This document shows positions 9,467 to 18,698 of a DNA stretch of 64,000 nt, one piece after another. The stretch is from contig NZ_MAEJ01000028.1 of the NCBI RefSeq assembly GCF_009933175.1, forward strand, positions 28,933-92,932. The letters run 5' to 3'. Origin of the DNA: Candidatus Enterococcus huntleyi (GTDB lineage Bacteria; Bacillota; Bacilli; Lactobacillales; Enterococcaceae). The notes beneath the pieces are model-generated. The model searched no databases, had not been told where the DNA came from, and saw only the letters and a program-made list of their open reading frames with translations. The translations under genes and the position numbers were made by a program. Every line of letters starts with the position of its first letter. The first letter of the stretch is position 1.

Positions 9467-9818
9467 CTGAAAGAATGAGTATTTCCTTAAATAGCTTAAT
9501 ATACTTTTCTCTATCTGTTGATTTTTGCAATAATTTTAAGAATTGCTCAAATTCAATATCTTGTTTTTCTTCGAGGTAATTTTCTTCACGGATTCTTCCA
9601 TCAGAATAAGGCAAGAAAAATTCACTTAATGAAACGTCTAAAGCAGCTAGTAATTTTAAAAGAGTCTCTAATGACACATTTCTCTTACTATTTTCGATTA
9701 AACTTATGAAAGGTAGGCTCAGGTTTGACTGCTCTGCCAATTCTTGCTGAGTAATTCCTTTTTTCTCCCTTAATTCATGAATATTCTTACCTAACTGTTT
9801 TAAAACATCGTCTGTCAT
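9459..9818 (-). CDS. XRE-family transcriptional regulator
   Basis: A 119-residue protein. Residues 9-63 form an HTH_3 domain (LGKNIHELREKKGITQQELAEQSN, then LSLPFISLIENSKRNVSLETL). The C-terminal 45 residues are charged and helical and may dimerise or sense a ligand. It is divergent from the LysM surface-protein gene, with a 141-bp shared upstream region containing AT-rich dyads, so it probably controls that gene and itself. RBS GGAGGG is placed well. It marks the left edge of an accessory island between fhs and the conserved block that starts at 13108. Confidence 0.88.
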   Translation of the reverse strand: MTDDVLKQLGKNIHELREKKGITQQELAEQSNLSLPFISLIENSKRNVSLETLLKLLAALDVSLSEFFLPYSDGRIREENYLEEKQDIEFEQFLKLLQKSTDREKYIKLFKEILILSEK

Positions 9819-9896
9819 TAAATTCCCTCCTTATTCTCTATTCTAAATAGAATTACAATCAACATATATAAACAGTTGTATATTTTATTTCAAAAC

Positions 9897-9925
9897 TTTA
9901 CACACAGTAAAGTAAATGGTAAGAT
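9897..9925 (+). promoter_or_regulatory. Promoter of the LysM surface-protein gene
   Basis: TTTACA (9897-9902) and TAAGAT (9920-9925) are spaced by 17 bp, 34 bp before the start codon. AGGAGGG precedes the ATG. Confidence 0.65.
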
Positions 9926-9959
9926 AAGTTTTGTATAACAACTATTTAGGAGGGTTTTA

Positions 9960-11300
9960 ATGGAAAAAAGAGCAGATTACAAAAAGAAACTAGCTTTGCG
10001 AGCAAAAAAACAACGCTACGCTAAAGCTATGATTCTATCTACGTTTGGAATTGTCGGTACATCGTTAATTGGAGCAACTCAGGTTAGCGCCGAAACATGG
10101 GTAGCAAACACGCCCGAATCGATTCAAATTAAGGAAAATGATACTTCGTACATAATGAAGAAAGGTGATACGCTTTGGGCGATAGCGACTAGAATCAACA
10201 TTAATGTTGAAACTTTAGCAGCTGCAAACGGAATTGATTTAGCAAGTGGGCAACAATACTACTTACAGGTCGGAACTAAAATTAGTTGGGCAGATGGGGT
10301 AGTTAAAGCTACAGACGTTAATGGTAAAGCAGTAAACAAAGGTGTTAAATTAACAGACGATAATAAAGTGGTTAAAGACAAGCCAGTTGGAGAAAACGTA
10401 CAGAAAGATGTGAAAACTGGTAAAGCTAAGGATAGTGACGTTCAAGGAACACCAGTTAAACCAGTAGATAAGAATGATGGGAGCACTCAAACTCCTAGCA
10501 AACCTACTACACCAACAGCTCCTGTAGAGCCAACTAAACCGGCTAAACCTACAACACCAGCTGAGCCTACTGAACCAACGACTCCTACAGAACCGACTAA
10601 ACCAGTTACACCTACTGAACCTAAAGATCCTGATGAATCAAAAGAGTTAACAGTTCTAACTGTTCGTTATGTAGACGTAACAAGTGGAACGCCAGTGGAC
10701 ATTATTAATCCTGTAGAAGTACAAGGAACAGTTGGGGAAAGCGTACGAGTTCAAGCGAAAGAATTTAACGGATACATATTACAAGGAACTTCTTATAAAG
10801 ATGTAGTATTGGAACCAGGGAAACACCTTACTACTTTCGAATATATTAAATCAGAAAAACCTAATGAAGAAACACCAGACCCAATGACTCCAATCGGCTC
10901 TCTAGGGTTGTTCAAAACTGAAGCAGAACTAGATGCATATGCTGAAAAGATTATGGATGATGCATTATGGTCTACAGGTGAAAGTTTCCAATACCAAAAG
11001 TGGGATGTTAAATCTACTACAGGTAAGTTAATCGGATGGACTGGTGAACTAATTAGTCTAGGTACTGGAACTGATGGACAACCAGAAACTCCAAATGAGT
11101 CGGAGTTTACTGTCGATCAAGTACTGTACAGCAAAGGTGGATTTAAAACTGAAGCAGCCGCAGATGCACATGCAGATGAAATGCTAGACAAATGGTTCGA
11201 TTACAGCTTGGAAAACAATATCGCTATCGTAGCTAGTTGGGGTGGTTCATCATCAACCGGATACACGGTAACGATTAGAGTATCACAAGTATTTAATTAA
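9960..11300 (+). CDS. Secreted LysM / proline-threonine-rich / MucBP-like surface protein
   Basis: A 446-residue exported protein. A basic N-terminus and hydrophobic stretch end in QVSA-ET, a likely signal peptidase site near residue 45. A LysM domain (about residues 64-110; KKGDTLWAIATRININVETLAAANG) should bind peptidoglycan. A Pro-Thr-Glu-rich linker runs from about 170 to 225 (repeats of EPTKP/TPTEP). A MucBP-like beta domain follows (about 232-296; VLTVRYVDVTSGTPVD). The C-terminus has two related modules of about 50 residues (from about 316 and 393) starting GLFKTEAELDAYAE and GGFKTEAAADAHAD. No LPxTG or C-terminal membrane anchor is present, so LysM probably holds it to the wall. Role may be adhesion or wall binding; not known. 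Confidence 0.85.
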   Translation: MEKRADYKKKLALRAKKQRYAKAMILSTFGIVGTSLIGATQVSAETWVANTPESIQIKENDTSYIMKKGDTLWAIATRININVETLAAANGIDLASGQQYYLQVGTKISWADGVVKATDVNGKAVNKGVKLTDDNKVVKDKPVGENVQKDVKTGKAKDSDVQGTPVKPVDKNDGSTQTPSKPTTPTAPVEPTKPAKPTTPAEPTEPTTPTEPTKPVTPTEPKDPDESKELTVLTVRYVDVTSGTPVDIINPVEVQGTVGESVRVQAKEFNGYILQGTSYKDVVLEPGKHLTTFEYIKSEKPNEETPDPMTPIGSLGLFKTEAELDAYAEKIMDDALWSTGESFQYQKWDVKSTTGKLIGWTGELISLGTGTDGQPETPNESEFTVDQVLYSKGGFKTEAAADAHADEMLDKWFDYSLENNIAIVASWGGSSSTGYTVTIRVSQVFN

Positions 11301-11311
11301 ATTAATCGTAA

Positions 11312-11348
11312 AATCACTCATGAGCCTAACAGTTCATGGGTGATTTTT
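11312..11348 (+). terminator. Terminator of the LysM protein gene
   Basis: AATCACTCATGA pairs with TTCATGGGTGATT, followed by a short T run. It lies between the two accessory genes. Confidence 0.8.
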
Positions 11349-11371
11349 ATAACACAATAGGAGCTAGAAAA

Positions 11372-12529
11372 ATGAAAAAAACTATATTAATTTGCTTAGG
11401 ATTATCTATATTTTTAGGTGTAACAGGATGTTCTTCACAAAGTAACAAGGACATGAAAGAAAATAATTCGAGTGTTACAGAAGAAACGACAGAAAATAGC
11501 AATGAATCTATGGATATCGATACATCCGTCAGTACTTACTTGGAAGGAAAATGGAGATTTGTAAAAGGATACCCTACTGACGAAGCTACAGTAGATGACA
11601 TCACTTTTTTAGAACCATTTGGCGAGGAGGACTCGTTATATATCATAGAAGATGCACAAAGGCTTATGAGAGAACAGGTCTGGTCCTCTGATATATATGA
11701 CGATGATGCCAATTTAAGAAGGGGATTCTCTAGAAGCTATTACCAATTTGTAGATTACGAAGTAATGAAAAAAAGTTACGATGAAGAAAAGAAAAAACTA
11801 CAAGATGAAGAAGAACAGCGTATCAAAGAATCTATTAAGGAAAATACCGAAAACATAAAGCAACGTACCGACAGTACTTACGATGGACACTATGAAAAAG
11901 ATAGAATTGAAGAACTCGAAAAGCAATTAGGCGAAGACCATACTACATCTATGTATGCTTTTAAAACGCTAGAAGACTATAATCGGGCATTGGCAAAAAT
12001 AGATTTCAAAGTAACAAATTTCGAGAAGTTTTACTTTATAAGTCCAGATGAGCCTACTGCATATATTCTTTTAGACAACGGGAATAAATTAGCATTAACC
12101 TCTGCATTGATAGGGAATCAACAAGATAGTTCCTATTCATTTGATGGGATTTATTTATTCGAAAGAGTCGTTTTATCTAGTGATATTCCAGAAGGTAACT
12201 CTTCATCCGATACCTTAGTAGCAAGTACTCCAGTTTCTACAACAGACAGCTCTGAATCATATAACTATCTTTCTGCTGATGAAGCTATAGAACTGGTCGA
12301 GGATTACTACAGCACACAAGAATACTCTGAATTTACAGAGGTAACTTTCGAAATCCCCAACCCAACCTCTGTGTTCGTTGACGAAGAGAAGAGGTTTTTT
12401 CACGTACTCGGTTTAGATGAGTCAAACATGCCTTATACGGCATATGGAGTAAATATTGAAACAGGGGAAATTTCAGAGTCACCTATCAGTTTTAACGGAA
12501 TTGATGTAGTAATTGAACCACTTCCATAA
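11372..12529 (+). CDS. Predicted lipoprotein of unknown function
   Basis: A 385-residue protein with a lipoprotein signal: MKKTILICLGLSIFLGVTGC, where Cys20 would be lipidated. A Ser/Thr/Glu-rich linker follows (residues 21-50). The middle holds a charged coiled-coil-like stretch (about 140-190, KKKLQDEEEQRIKESIKEN). The C-terminal 80 residues (LSADEAIELVEDYYSTQEYS) look like a small PepSY-like or cystatin-like domain; that reading is weak. I do not recognise the whole protein. Start 11372 follows AGGAG; an earlier in-frame start at 11336 would put residues before the signal peptide and lies in the terminator. It shares the island with the LysM gene. Confidence 0.75.
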   Translation: MKKTILICLGLSIFLGVTGCSSQSNKDMKENNSSVTEETTENSNESMDIDTSVSTYLEGKWRFVKGYPTDEATVDDITFLEPFGEEDSLYIIEDAQRLMREQVWSSDIYDDDANLRRGFSRSYYQFVDYEVMKKSYDEEKKKLQDEEEQRIKESIKENTENIKQRTDSTYDGHYEKDRIEELEKQLGEDHTTSMYAFKTLEDYNRALAKIDFKVTNFEKFYFISPDEPTAYILLDNGNKLALTSALIGNQQDSSYSFDGIYLFERVVLSSDIPEGNSSSDTLVASTPVSTTDSSESYNYLSADEAIELVEDYYSTQEYSEFTEVTFEIPNPTSVFVDEEKRFFHVLGLDESNMPYTAYGVNIETGEISESPISFNGIDVVIEPLP

Positions 12530-12589
12530 ATGTTAAACACTTTGAATTAATTTATTCTCATTAATCATTAAATAAGTATAATCGACATG

Positions 12590-12637
12590 GTTAGTTAGTA
12601 TCTCTGAATCGGGGATGCTAACTAACTATTTTTTATT
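12590..12637 (+). terminator. Strong terminator after the lipoprotein gene
   Basis: A 15-bp stem, GTTAGTTAGTATCTC with GGGATGCTAACTAAC (a few G-U pairs), 7-nt loop, then TATTTTTTATT. Confidence 0.92.
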
Positions 12638-12960
12638 AGTCGAGGAACTTTAAAGGGTACGGTCTTAAAATGAGAAATCGAATATATGTATTATCAATAG
12701 ACGAGAGCTAGTTAAAAAATCTGTAAGCCGCAACATAAGTAACAACATATCTAGCAGTAGGTATTGCTGGAACCAAAAAGTTCTGCAGTCCCAAGAGGGA
12801 AATCATGAATTACTAGCTGTGACCTTCCTCATTTACAGCTAGTTTGAACGGATTTAGCAATGAGATCAACGCTCTTTGTTGAGCTGCTTGCGACCAGACT
12901 GCAAACTTTTTTGATGGAAGGAATACTGGATGCGGCACATAGCTAAAATTTATATGACAC
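12638..12960. other. Gene-free stretch with strong inverted repeats (possible ncRNA or decayed gene)
   Basis: No supportable ORF in 320 bp. A perfect 9-bp inverted repeat ACTAGCTGT/ACAGCTAGT spans about 12815-12845, and CAACG...GTTG and CTAGCAG...TTGCTGG hairpins lie nearby. On the reverse strand from about 12925 leftwards there is a broken frame (…KKVCSLVASSSTKSVDL…, stop, then HDFPLGTAELFGSSNT) that could be a gene remnant. Its identity is unclear. Confidence 0.35.
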
Positions 12961-12971
12961 GATGTATAGAA
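12944..12971 (+). repeat. Imperfect direct repeat of the sequence just after fhs
   Basis: TAAAATTTATATGACACGAT and the following GTATAGAA resemble 9260-9285 (TAAATTTATTTAGCAAGAT then GTATAGAA). The last 11 bases, GATGTATAGAA, are identical (9275-9285 and 12961-12971). Both copies are followed by an intrinsic terminator. The pair brackets the accessory island. Confidence 0.4.
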
Positions 12972-12972
12972 C

Positions 12973-13021
12973 AAAAAGAATTCTCTAGGTTAGTTTATGG
13001 CTTATCTGAATTCTTTTTTTG
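12973..13021 (+). terminator. Terminator closing the accessory island
   Basis: AAAAGAATTC pairs with GAATTCTTTT around an imperfectly paired interior, followed by a T run. Its layout parallels the fhs terminator. Confidence 0.75.
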
Positions 13022-13107
13022 TTCAGATTTATTGAGATATACAAGCAATCAGCTTTTATCGGCTTGTTTTTTGCGCTATACTAAAGCATAATAAGGAGTG
13101 CTTTTAG

Positions 13108-13506
13108 ATGAAACTTTTTATCACACGACAAACTGGCTTTTATGGAATGGGCAGTCCGATAGAAGTTGTCATCAATGGACAAAAAAGGGTGGCTTTATTT
13201 CACCAACAAACTCTGGAACTGGATCTTCCAGATAAACCGATGACGCTTCAAATCAAGTTTTCTTTCTTGTTACGGAGTCCCGTGTATACGATTCAGCCGA
13301 GTCCTATGAAAAGCTATACAGTGGTCATGAATCCCAAGTTGATTCAGATTTATTTACTTTTGTTCGCAAGCTTACTTCTGTTGCCACTACTGCTAAAGAA
13401 TATGTGGCTGATACTTATTCTGCTGATTTTCTATATCATTTTCTTAAAAAATATGACAGGGAAAGCTTATCTGTTAAAGGAGAATACACATGGTGAAACC
13501 GTCTGA
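13108..13506 (+). CDS. Small membrane protein of unknown function
   Basis: A 132-residue protein. The N-terminal 80 residues are soluble and beta-rich (FYGMGSPIEVVINGQKRVALF), and the last 50 contain two closely spaced membrane segments (IYLLLFASLLLLPLLL and MWLILILLIFYIIF). The RBS AAGGAG lies 7-8 bp before the ATG. It overlaps the next gene by 17 bp, so the two are co-translated and probably act in the same unit with lspA and rluD. I do not recognise a family. Confidence 0.75.
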   Translation: MKLFITRQTGFYGMGSPIEVVINGQKRVALFHQQTLELDLPDKPMTLQIKFSFLLRSPVYTIQPSPMKSYTVVMNPKLIQIYLLLFASLLLLPLLLKNMWLILILLIFYIIFLKNMTGKAYLLKENTHGETV

Positions 13507-14188
13507 AGAATTTTTAATAAGTTTTAATCGGATTGAAAAATGGTTACGTGATGAGTTAAATAATCCCAGTAGCATGGGCTTTAGTGAGATGGTTCGCCGA
13601 CTGGCGCGGAGAAAAGACTTACAAGTTGCTGCCAATCAGGATGATCTTTTGCAGATTGCTCAGCTAAGAAATGCGATTATTCATGACAAGATCTCAGAAG
13701 ACTTTGTCATCGCCGAACCTAATGAATGGATTCTGCAACGGATTAAACAAATCGAAACAGAACTGACAAAACCAGAATTGGTTTGTCCACGGTTCGAAAA
13801 AAAAGTGACTGGTTTTGATTGGGAGTTGCCTTTACTGGAAATCCTGAAGATTGTCGCTGAAAAGCGTTATTCGCAATTTCCGCTGTATCGCAAAGGTCGA
13901 TTTGAAGGTTTGATTACCTTACGAGCCTTAGGTTTTTGGTTTGCCAAACGAAGCCAACAGGGCGCTTTACATTTGGAACAGCTAAAGGCCAAAGATTTGA
14001 TCGTCTCTGATGGCAAAGAGACCAATTATCAATTTATTTCAGCAACTACGCATGTCTTTGAGGTGGAAGCCTTGTTTCGCGATAAGGCGACTTTAGAAGC
14101 TGTCTTAATCACCAAGGACGGAAATCCTAATGGAAATTTAGTAGGAATTATCCGACCAAGAGATTTATATACTAATGAAAAGGATTGA
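13490..14188 (+). CDS. HEPN-like plus CBS-domain protein
   Basis: A 232-residue cytoplasmic protein. The N-terminal 90 residues are helical and contain LRNAIIHDK; R60-x4-H65 fits the Rx4-6H motif of HEPN-fold RNases and nucleotide-binding proteins. The C-terminal part (about 100-228) reads as a CBS pair (LPLLEILKIVAEKRYSQFPLYRKGRFEGLITLRAL, then a second copy ending GNLVGIIRPRDLYTNEKD). CBS pairs usually bind adenine nucleotides, so a nucleotide-gated HEPN protein is possible but unproven. RBS AAAGGAG. It overlaps the upstream gene by 17 bp and ends at the region of the lspA ribosome site. Confidence 0.75.
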   Translation: MVKPSEEFLISFNRIEKWLRDELNNPSSMGFSEMVRRLARRKDLQVAANQDDLLQIAQLRNAIIHDKISEDFVIAEPNEWILQRIKQIETELTKPELVCPRFEKKVTGFDWELPLLEILKIVAEKRYSQFPLYRKGRFEGLITLRALGFWFAKRSQQGALHLEQLKAKDLIVSDGKETNYQFISATTHVFEVEALFRDKATLEAVLITKDGNPNGNLVGIIRPRDLYTNEKD

Positions 14189-14193
14189 CGCCT

Positions 14194-14652
14194 GTGATTT
14201 TTGTTTATTTATTACTAAGTGCAGCCATTGTTGGCATTGACCAATGGGTAAAGTTTTGGACCGTCTCAAATTTTGAATTAGGAGAGAGTCAATCGGTGAT
14301 TCCTTCAATTCTATCTTTGACTCATATCCGTAATACGGGAGCTGCTTGGAGCTTACTAGAAGGAAAGATGTGGTTTTTTGCGATCGTGACGACCATTGCA
14401 GTAATCGTAGTTCTTTACTTGTTAATTAAGAACCTAAAAGGCAGTAAATGGTTTACGATTGGGCTAAGCTTGGTCTTGGCTGGTGCACTAGGAAACTTTA
14501 TTGACCGTATGCGCTTAGGCTACGTAGTTGATATGTTCCAAACTGACTTTATGAATTTTCCGATATTTAATGTCGCCGATATGTCTCTAGTAATTGGTGT
14601 GGCGTGCATATTTATTTATATTATTTTGGACGAGAGAGAAAAGGGGAACTAA
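14194..14652 (+). CDS. lspA: Lipoprotein signal peptidase (signal peptidase II)
   Basis: A 152-residue membrane protease with four membrane helices. It removes the signal peptide from prolipoproteins after lipidation; its target class includes the lipoprotein at 11372. Family motifs are all present: DQWVKFW near the N-terminus, NTGAAWS, GNFIDRMRLGYVVDM with one catalytic Asp, and FNVADMSLVIG with the second. I choose GTG at 14194 because AAAGGA (14178-14183) is at proper spacing; a TTG at 14185 in the same frame is too close to that site. The stop overlaps the rluD start as TAATG, so the two are translationally coupled. Confidence 0.95.
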   Translation: MIFVYLLLSAAIVGIDQWVKFWTVSNFELGESQSVIPSILSLTHIRNTGAAWSLLEGKMWFFAIVTTIAVIVVLYLLIKNLKGSKWFTIGLSLVLAGALGNFIDRMRLGYVVDMFQTDFMNFPIFNVADMSLVIGVACIFIYIILDEREKGN

Positions 14653-15560
14653 TGAAACAACAAATTGAAGTACTTATTCAGCAACAAACGGGACGGATTG
14701 ACAAAGTCTTATCCGAGACCTTAAAGAACTATACCCGTTCACAGGTTCAATTATGGTTGAAAGAACAAGGCGTGACCGTTAATGGAGAGGTCGCTAAAGC
14801 TAATTACAAAGTCAAAGCACAGGATCGAATCGTCATCACGATTCCTGAACCGGAGACCTTGGATCTAATTGCCGAAGATATTCCACTCGAGATTGTCTAT
14901 CAGGATGAAGATTTAGCGGTTATCAATAAACCTCAAGGGATGGTGGTGCATCCCTCAGCAGGACACAAAAATGGCACACTAGTTAATGCCTTGTTGTTTC
15001 ATATGAAAGATCTTTCTTCTATTAATGATGTCGTACGTCCAGGGATTGTACACCGAATTGACAAGGATACTTCTGGTTTATTGATGGTGGCGAAAAATGA
15101 TTTTGCTCATGAGTTCTTAGCCAAGCAATTAAAGGATAAAACGTCGTTACGCAAATACGTTGCGCTCGTTCATGGGGAGATTTCTCATGAAAAAGGCACA
15201 ATCGATGCACCGATTGGACGCTCGAAAGTCAACCGTAAGAAACAAGCGGTGATTGAAGGGGGGAAATCGGCAGTCACCCATTTCCAAGTGTTGGAACGTT
15301 TTACTGACTATACGTTGGTTGAATTACAATTGGAAACAGGCCGTACGCACCAAATTCGTGTGCATATGCAGTATATTGGCTTCCCAGTTGCTGGTGACCC
15401 TTTGTATGGACCGAAAAAGACATTAGAAGGTAATGGGCAATTTTTACATGCCAAGCTATTAGGCTTTAAACATCCAACTACCGGCGAGAATTTAGTCTTT
15501 GAAGCACCGCTTCCCGAACTATTCAAAAAAACTTTAGCCGATTTAAGAGAAAGTCATTGA
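14652..15560 (+). CDS. rluD: RluD-type 23S rRNA pseudouridine synthase
   Basis: A 302-residue cytoplasmic enzyme of the RluA family. An S4 RNA-binding domain covers about residues 10-75. The catalytic domain has HRIDKDTSGLLMVAKND, whose Asp is the nucleophile, and GRTHQIRVHM further on. RluD-like members modify the helix 69 region of 23S rRNA; exact sites are inferred. Start 14652 overlaps the lspA stop (TAATG) and has AGGGGA upstream; an in-frame ATG at 14604 lies deep inside lspA. The pyr promoter -35 box overlaps the end of this gene. Confidence 0.92.
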   Translation: MKQQIEVLIQQQTGRIDKVLSETLKNYTRSQVQLWLKEQGVTVNGEVAKANYKVKAQDRIVITIPEPETLDLIAEDIPLEIVYQDEDLAVINKPQGMVVHPSAGHKNGTLVNALLFHMKDLSSINDVVRPGIVHRIDKDTSGLLMVAKNDFAHEFLAKQLKDKTSLRKYVALVHGEISHEKGTIDAPIGRSKVNRKKQAVIEGGKSAVTHFQVLERFTDYTLVELQLETGRTHQIRVHMQYIGFPVAGDPLYGPKKTLEGNGQFLHAKLLGFKHPTTGENLVFEAPLPELFKKTLADLRESH

Positions 15561-15585
15561 TTTTTCTATGTAAGAACGGTATAGT
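15557..15585 (+). promoter_or_regulatory. Promoter of the pyr operon
   Basis: TTGATT (15557-15562, overlapping the rluD stop) and TATAGT (15580-15585) with a 17-bp spacer. Confidence 0.8.
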
Positions 15586-15614
15586 AATTCTAGAGAAAAA
15601 TTAAATAAGTAATC

Positions 15615-15755
15615 CTTTAAGAGTAGTCCCGTGAGGCTAAGAAGGAAGTGAGTAAGTACAACCCTTGGTGCGCTGAGAGTTTAGGCTTATTCTATAGACG
15701 TATACACTGACAGTCTGAAACTATCCTCCTACCTTCACAGGTAGGAGTTTTTTTT
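15615..15755 (+). promoter_or_regulatory. PyrR-binding attenuator of the pyr operon
   Basis: AGTCCCGTGAGGCT (15625-15638) matches the conserved PyrR RNA-binding loop (ARUCCNGNGAGGYU). Downstream is the terminator CTCCTACCT/AGGTAGGAG (15726-15747) with a TCAC loop and eight T residues. By the established mechanism, UMP/UTP-bound PyrR stabilises the anti-antiterminator, so the terminator forms and the operon is off when pyrimidines are plentiful. Only this one copy is seen; no second copy lies after pyrR or pyrP, unlike in Bacillus subtilis. Confidence 0.93.
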
Positions 15756-15859
15756 TGCCAGTTTTGCTGAGTAAAGAAAGCATCTAAGAGGATAGAGGTA
15801 AAGGAATAGAATAGGGTAAAGAAATAAAATGAGCTATTGAATCATCAGTCAATCAGTAA

Positions 15860-16441
<582 letters not shown>

Positions 16442-16452
16442 GAGCCTGCCAC

Positions 16453-17745
16453 ATGTCAGAGAACAAAGAATTTAAAAACACAGATGCTGTATTAGATATT
16501 CACGATGTCCCGAAGCCCGCTCAGTGGCTGGGACTTAGCTTACAACACTTATTCACGATGTTTGGTGCGACCGTACTGGTGCCCATCATGGTGGGAATTG
16601 ACCCAGGTATCGCCCTAGTCAGCTCAGGACTAGGAACACTGGTGTACTTAACTGTCACAAAAGGCAAGATTCCGGCTTATCTAGGGAGTAGCTTCGCCTT
16701 TATCGCAGCCATGAAGATGCTGATGCAGACAGATGGCTATCCTGCGATAGCCCAAGGAGCCATGACCACAGGACTTGTTTACCTAATTGTTGCCCTTATT
16801 ATTAAAAAAATTGGTTCTGCTTGGTTGGATCGTCTGTTACCACCGATTGTCGTTGGACCCGTTATTATGGTCATCGGTTTAGGATTAGCTGCCAATGCTG
16901 CAAACAACGCGATGTACAGTGACGTAGCCAATCAAGTCTACGATTTCAAATATGTTGCAGTTGCCTTAATCACATTAGGCTTAACGATTTTCTACAATAT
17001 GTACCTAAAAGGGTTCCTCGGTCTACTGCCAATTTTACTAGGAATTGTTAGTGGCTATCTAGTAGCTTTATTGTTCGGAATTGTCGATGTTGATTTAATT
17101 AAAAACGCCCCATGGTTTGCTTTGCCAAACTTTGAAATGCCATTCGTTCACTACGAACCAAAACTTTATCTAGGGGCAATCACGACGATGGCACCAATCG
17201 CTTTTGTGACTATGACCGAACATTTTGGTCACTTGATGGTCTTAAATAAATTAACGAAACGTAACTTCTTTGAAAATCCAGGCTTACACAAAACCTTAAT
17301 GGGTGACGGACTGGCACAGATTGTTGCTGGGTTCGTTGGTGGACCTCCTGTCACAAGTTACGGTGAAAATATTGGCGTCTTAGCCATCACGCGTGTCCAC
17401 AGTGTTTTCGTTATTGGTGGTGCAGGTGTCCTAGCTATCTGCCTAGGTTTCGTCGGCAAGCTAAGTGCTTTAATTCTAAGCATTCCAAGCCCAGTTATCT
17501 CGGGAATTAGCTTTGTATTGTTCGGTGTAATTGCGACAAGCGGCTTGAAAATTTTGATTGAAAACCAAGTCAACTTTGATAAAAAGAAAAATCTTTTAAT
17601 TGTTTCAGTCATTTTAGTTGTCGGAATTGGCGGATTAATCTTCCAAGTTGGCACGTTCACTTTATCAGCAATGGCTTTAGCAACTGTGCTAGGGATTGCC
17701 TTAAACTTAATCTTACCAGAAACTTCACGTAGCGAAGAAAACTAA
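16453..17745 (+). CDS. pyrP: Uracil permease (NCS2 family)
   Basis: A 430-residue transporter with 12-14 membrane segments. The NCS2 signature is present around residues 270-310 (KTLMGDGLAQIVAGFVGGPPVTSYGENIG). It imports uracil by proton symport for salvage. PyrR control together with the biosynthetic genes fits pyrimidine supply. Starts 11 bp after pyrR with an AGGAG site. Alternative xanthine/uracil substrates are possible for the family, but operon context favours uracil. Confidence 0.95.
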   Translation: MSENKEFKNTDAVLDIHDVPKPAQWLGLSLQHLFTMFGATVLVPIMVGIDPGIALVSSGLGTLVYLTVTKGKIPAYLGSSFAFIAAMKMLMQTDGYPAIAQGAMTTGLVYLIVALIIKKIGSAWLDRLLPPIVVGPVIMVIGLGLAANAANNAMYSDVANQVYDFKYVAVALITLGLTIFYNMYLKGFLGLLPILLGIVSGYLVALLFGIVDVDLIKNAPWFALPNFEMPFVHYEPKLYLGAITTMAPIAFVTMTEHFGHLMVLNKLTKRNFFENPGLHKTLMGDGLAQIVAGFVGGPPVTSYGENIGVLAITRVHSVFVIGGAGVLAICLGFVGKLSALILSIPSPVISGISFVLFGVIATSGLKILIENQVNFDKKKNLLIVSVILVVGIGGLIFQVGTFTLSAMALATVLGIALNLILPETSRSEEN

Positions 17746-17760
17746 GAGGAGGAACGAATC

Positions 17761-18687
17761 ATGATCATCCAATCAGAAAGAATCAGCTTAAAACATTTGT
17801 TAACGATTGAAGCCTTAACCGATCAAGAAGTCATGGGCTTAATCAAACGGGCTCAGGAATTCAAAAATGGTGCCCAGTGGACGCCTCAAAATAGGCAATA
17901 CTTTGCCACAAATTTATTTTTTGAAAACAGTACACGCACGCACAAAAGTTTTGAAGTAGCTGAGAAGAAATTAGGCTTGGATGTGATTGAATTTGAGGCC
18001 AGCACAAGCTCAGTCCAAAAAGGCGAGACCTTATATGACACGGTCTTAACCATGTCAGCGCTGGGCGTTGATATTGCGGTCATCCGTCACGGTGCTGAAA
18101 ATTATTATGATGAACTGATTCAAAGTAAGACAATTCAGTGCTCGATTATTAACGGTGGGGATGGTAGTGGTCAGCATCCTAGCCAATGCTTACTGGATCT
18201 AATGACCATCTATGAAGAATTTGGTTATTTTGAAAATCTCAAGGTGGCGATTGTCGGCGATATTACTCATTCTCGTGTCGCAAAATCAAATATGCAAATG
18301 CTCAAACGTTTGGGCGCAAAAGTTTTCTTCTCAGGGCCAAAGGAATGGTATGACGATGCCTATGAAGTTTATGGACATTATTTACCCTTAGATGAACTAC
18401 TGGACAAAGTCGATGTCATGATGATGCTGCGGGTTCAACATGAACGCCATGATGGCAAGGAAAGCTTTTCTAAAGAAGGCTACCATCAGGAATATGGCTT
18501 AACGATCGAACGCGCACAAAAAATGCAAGACCATACAATTATCATGCATCCCGCTCCGGTGAATCGCGATGTTGAGCTAGCAGATTCATTAGTTGAAGGG
18601 CTCCAATCACGGATTGTTCAACAGATGGGAAATGGCGTATTTACACGAATGGCGATTTTAGAAGCCATCTTAAATGGAAAAGCATAG
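17761..18687 (+). CDS. pyrB: Aspartate carbamoyltransferase catalytic subunit
   Basis: A 308-residue enzyme joining carbamoyl phosphate to aspartate. The carbamoyl phosphate loop [16 protein letters not shown] starts at about residue 56, and [17 protein letters not shown] and [10 protein letters not shown] are the usual second signatures. No PyrI regulatory chain is nearby, so this is the Gram-positive trimer type. RBS AGGAGG. Sixteen bases after pyrP and 11 before pyrC. Confidence 0.98.
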   Translation: MIIQSERISLKHLLTIEALTDQEVMGLIKRAQEFKNGAQWTPQNRQYFATNLFFENSTRTHKSFEVAEKKLGLDVIEFEASTSSVQKGETLYDTVLTMSALGVDIAVIRHGAENYYDELIQSKTIQCSIINGGDGSGQHPSQCLLDLMTIYEEFGYFENLKVAIVGDITHSRVAKSNMQMLKRLGAKVFFSGPKEWYDDAYEVYGHYLPLDELLDKVDVMMMLRVQHERHDGKESFSKEGYHQEYGLTIERAQKMQDHTIIMHPAPVNRDVELADSLVEGLQSRIVQQMGNGVFTRMAILEAILNGKA

Positions 18688-18698
18688 GAGGAAGAAAA

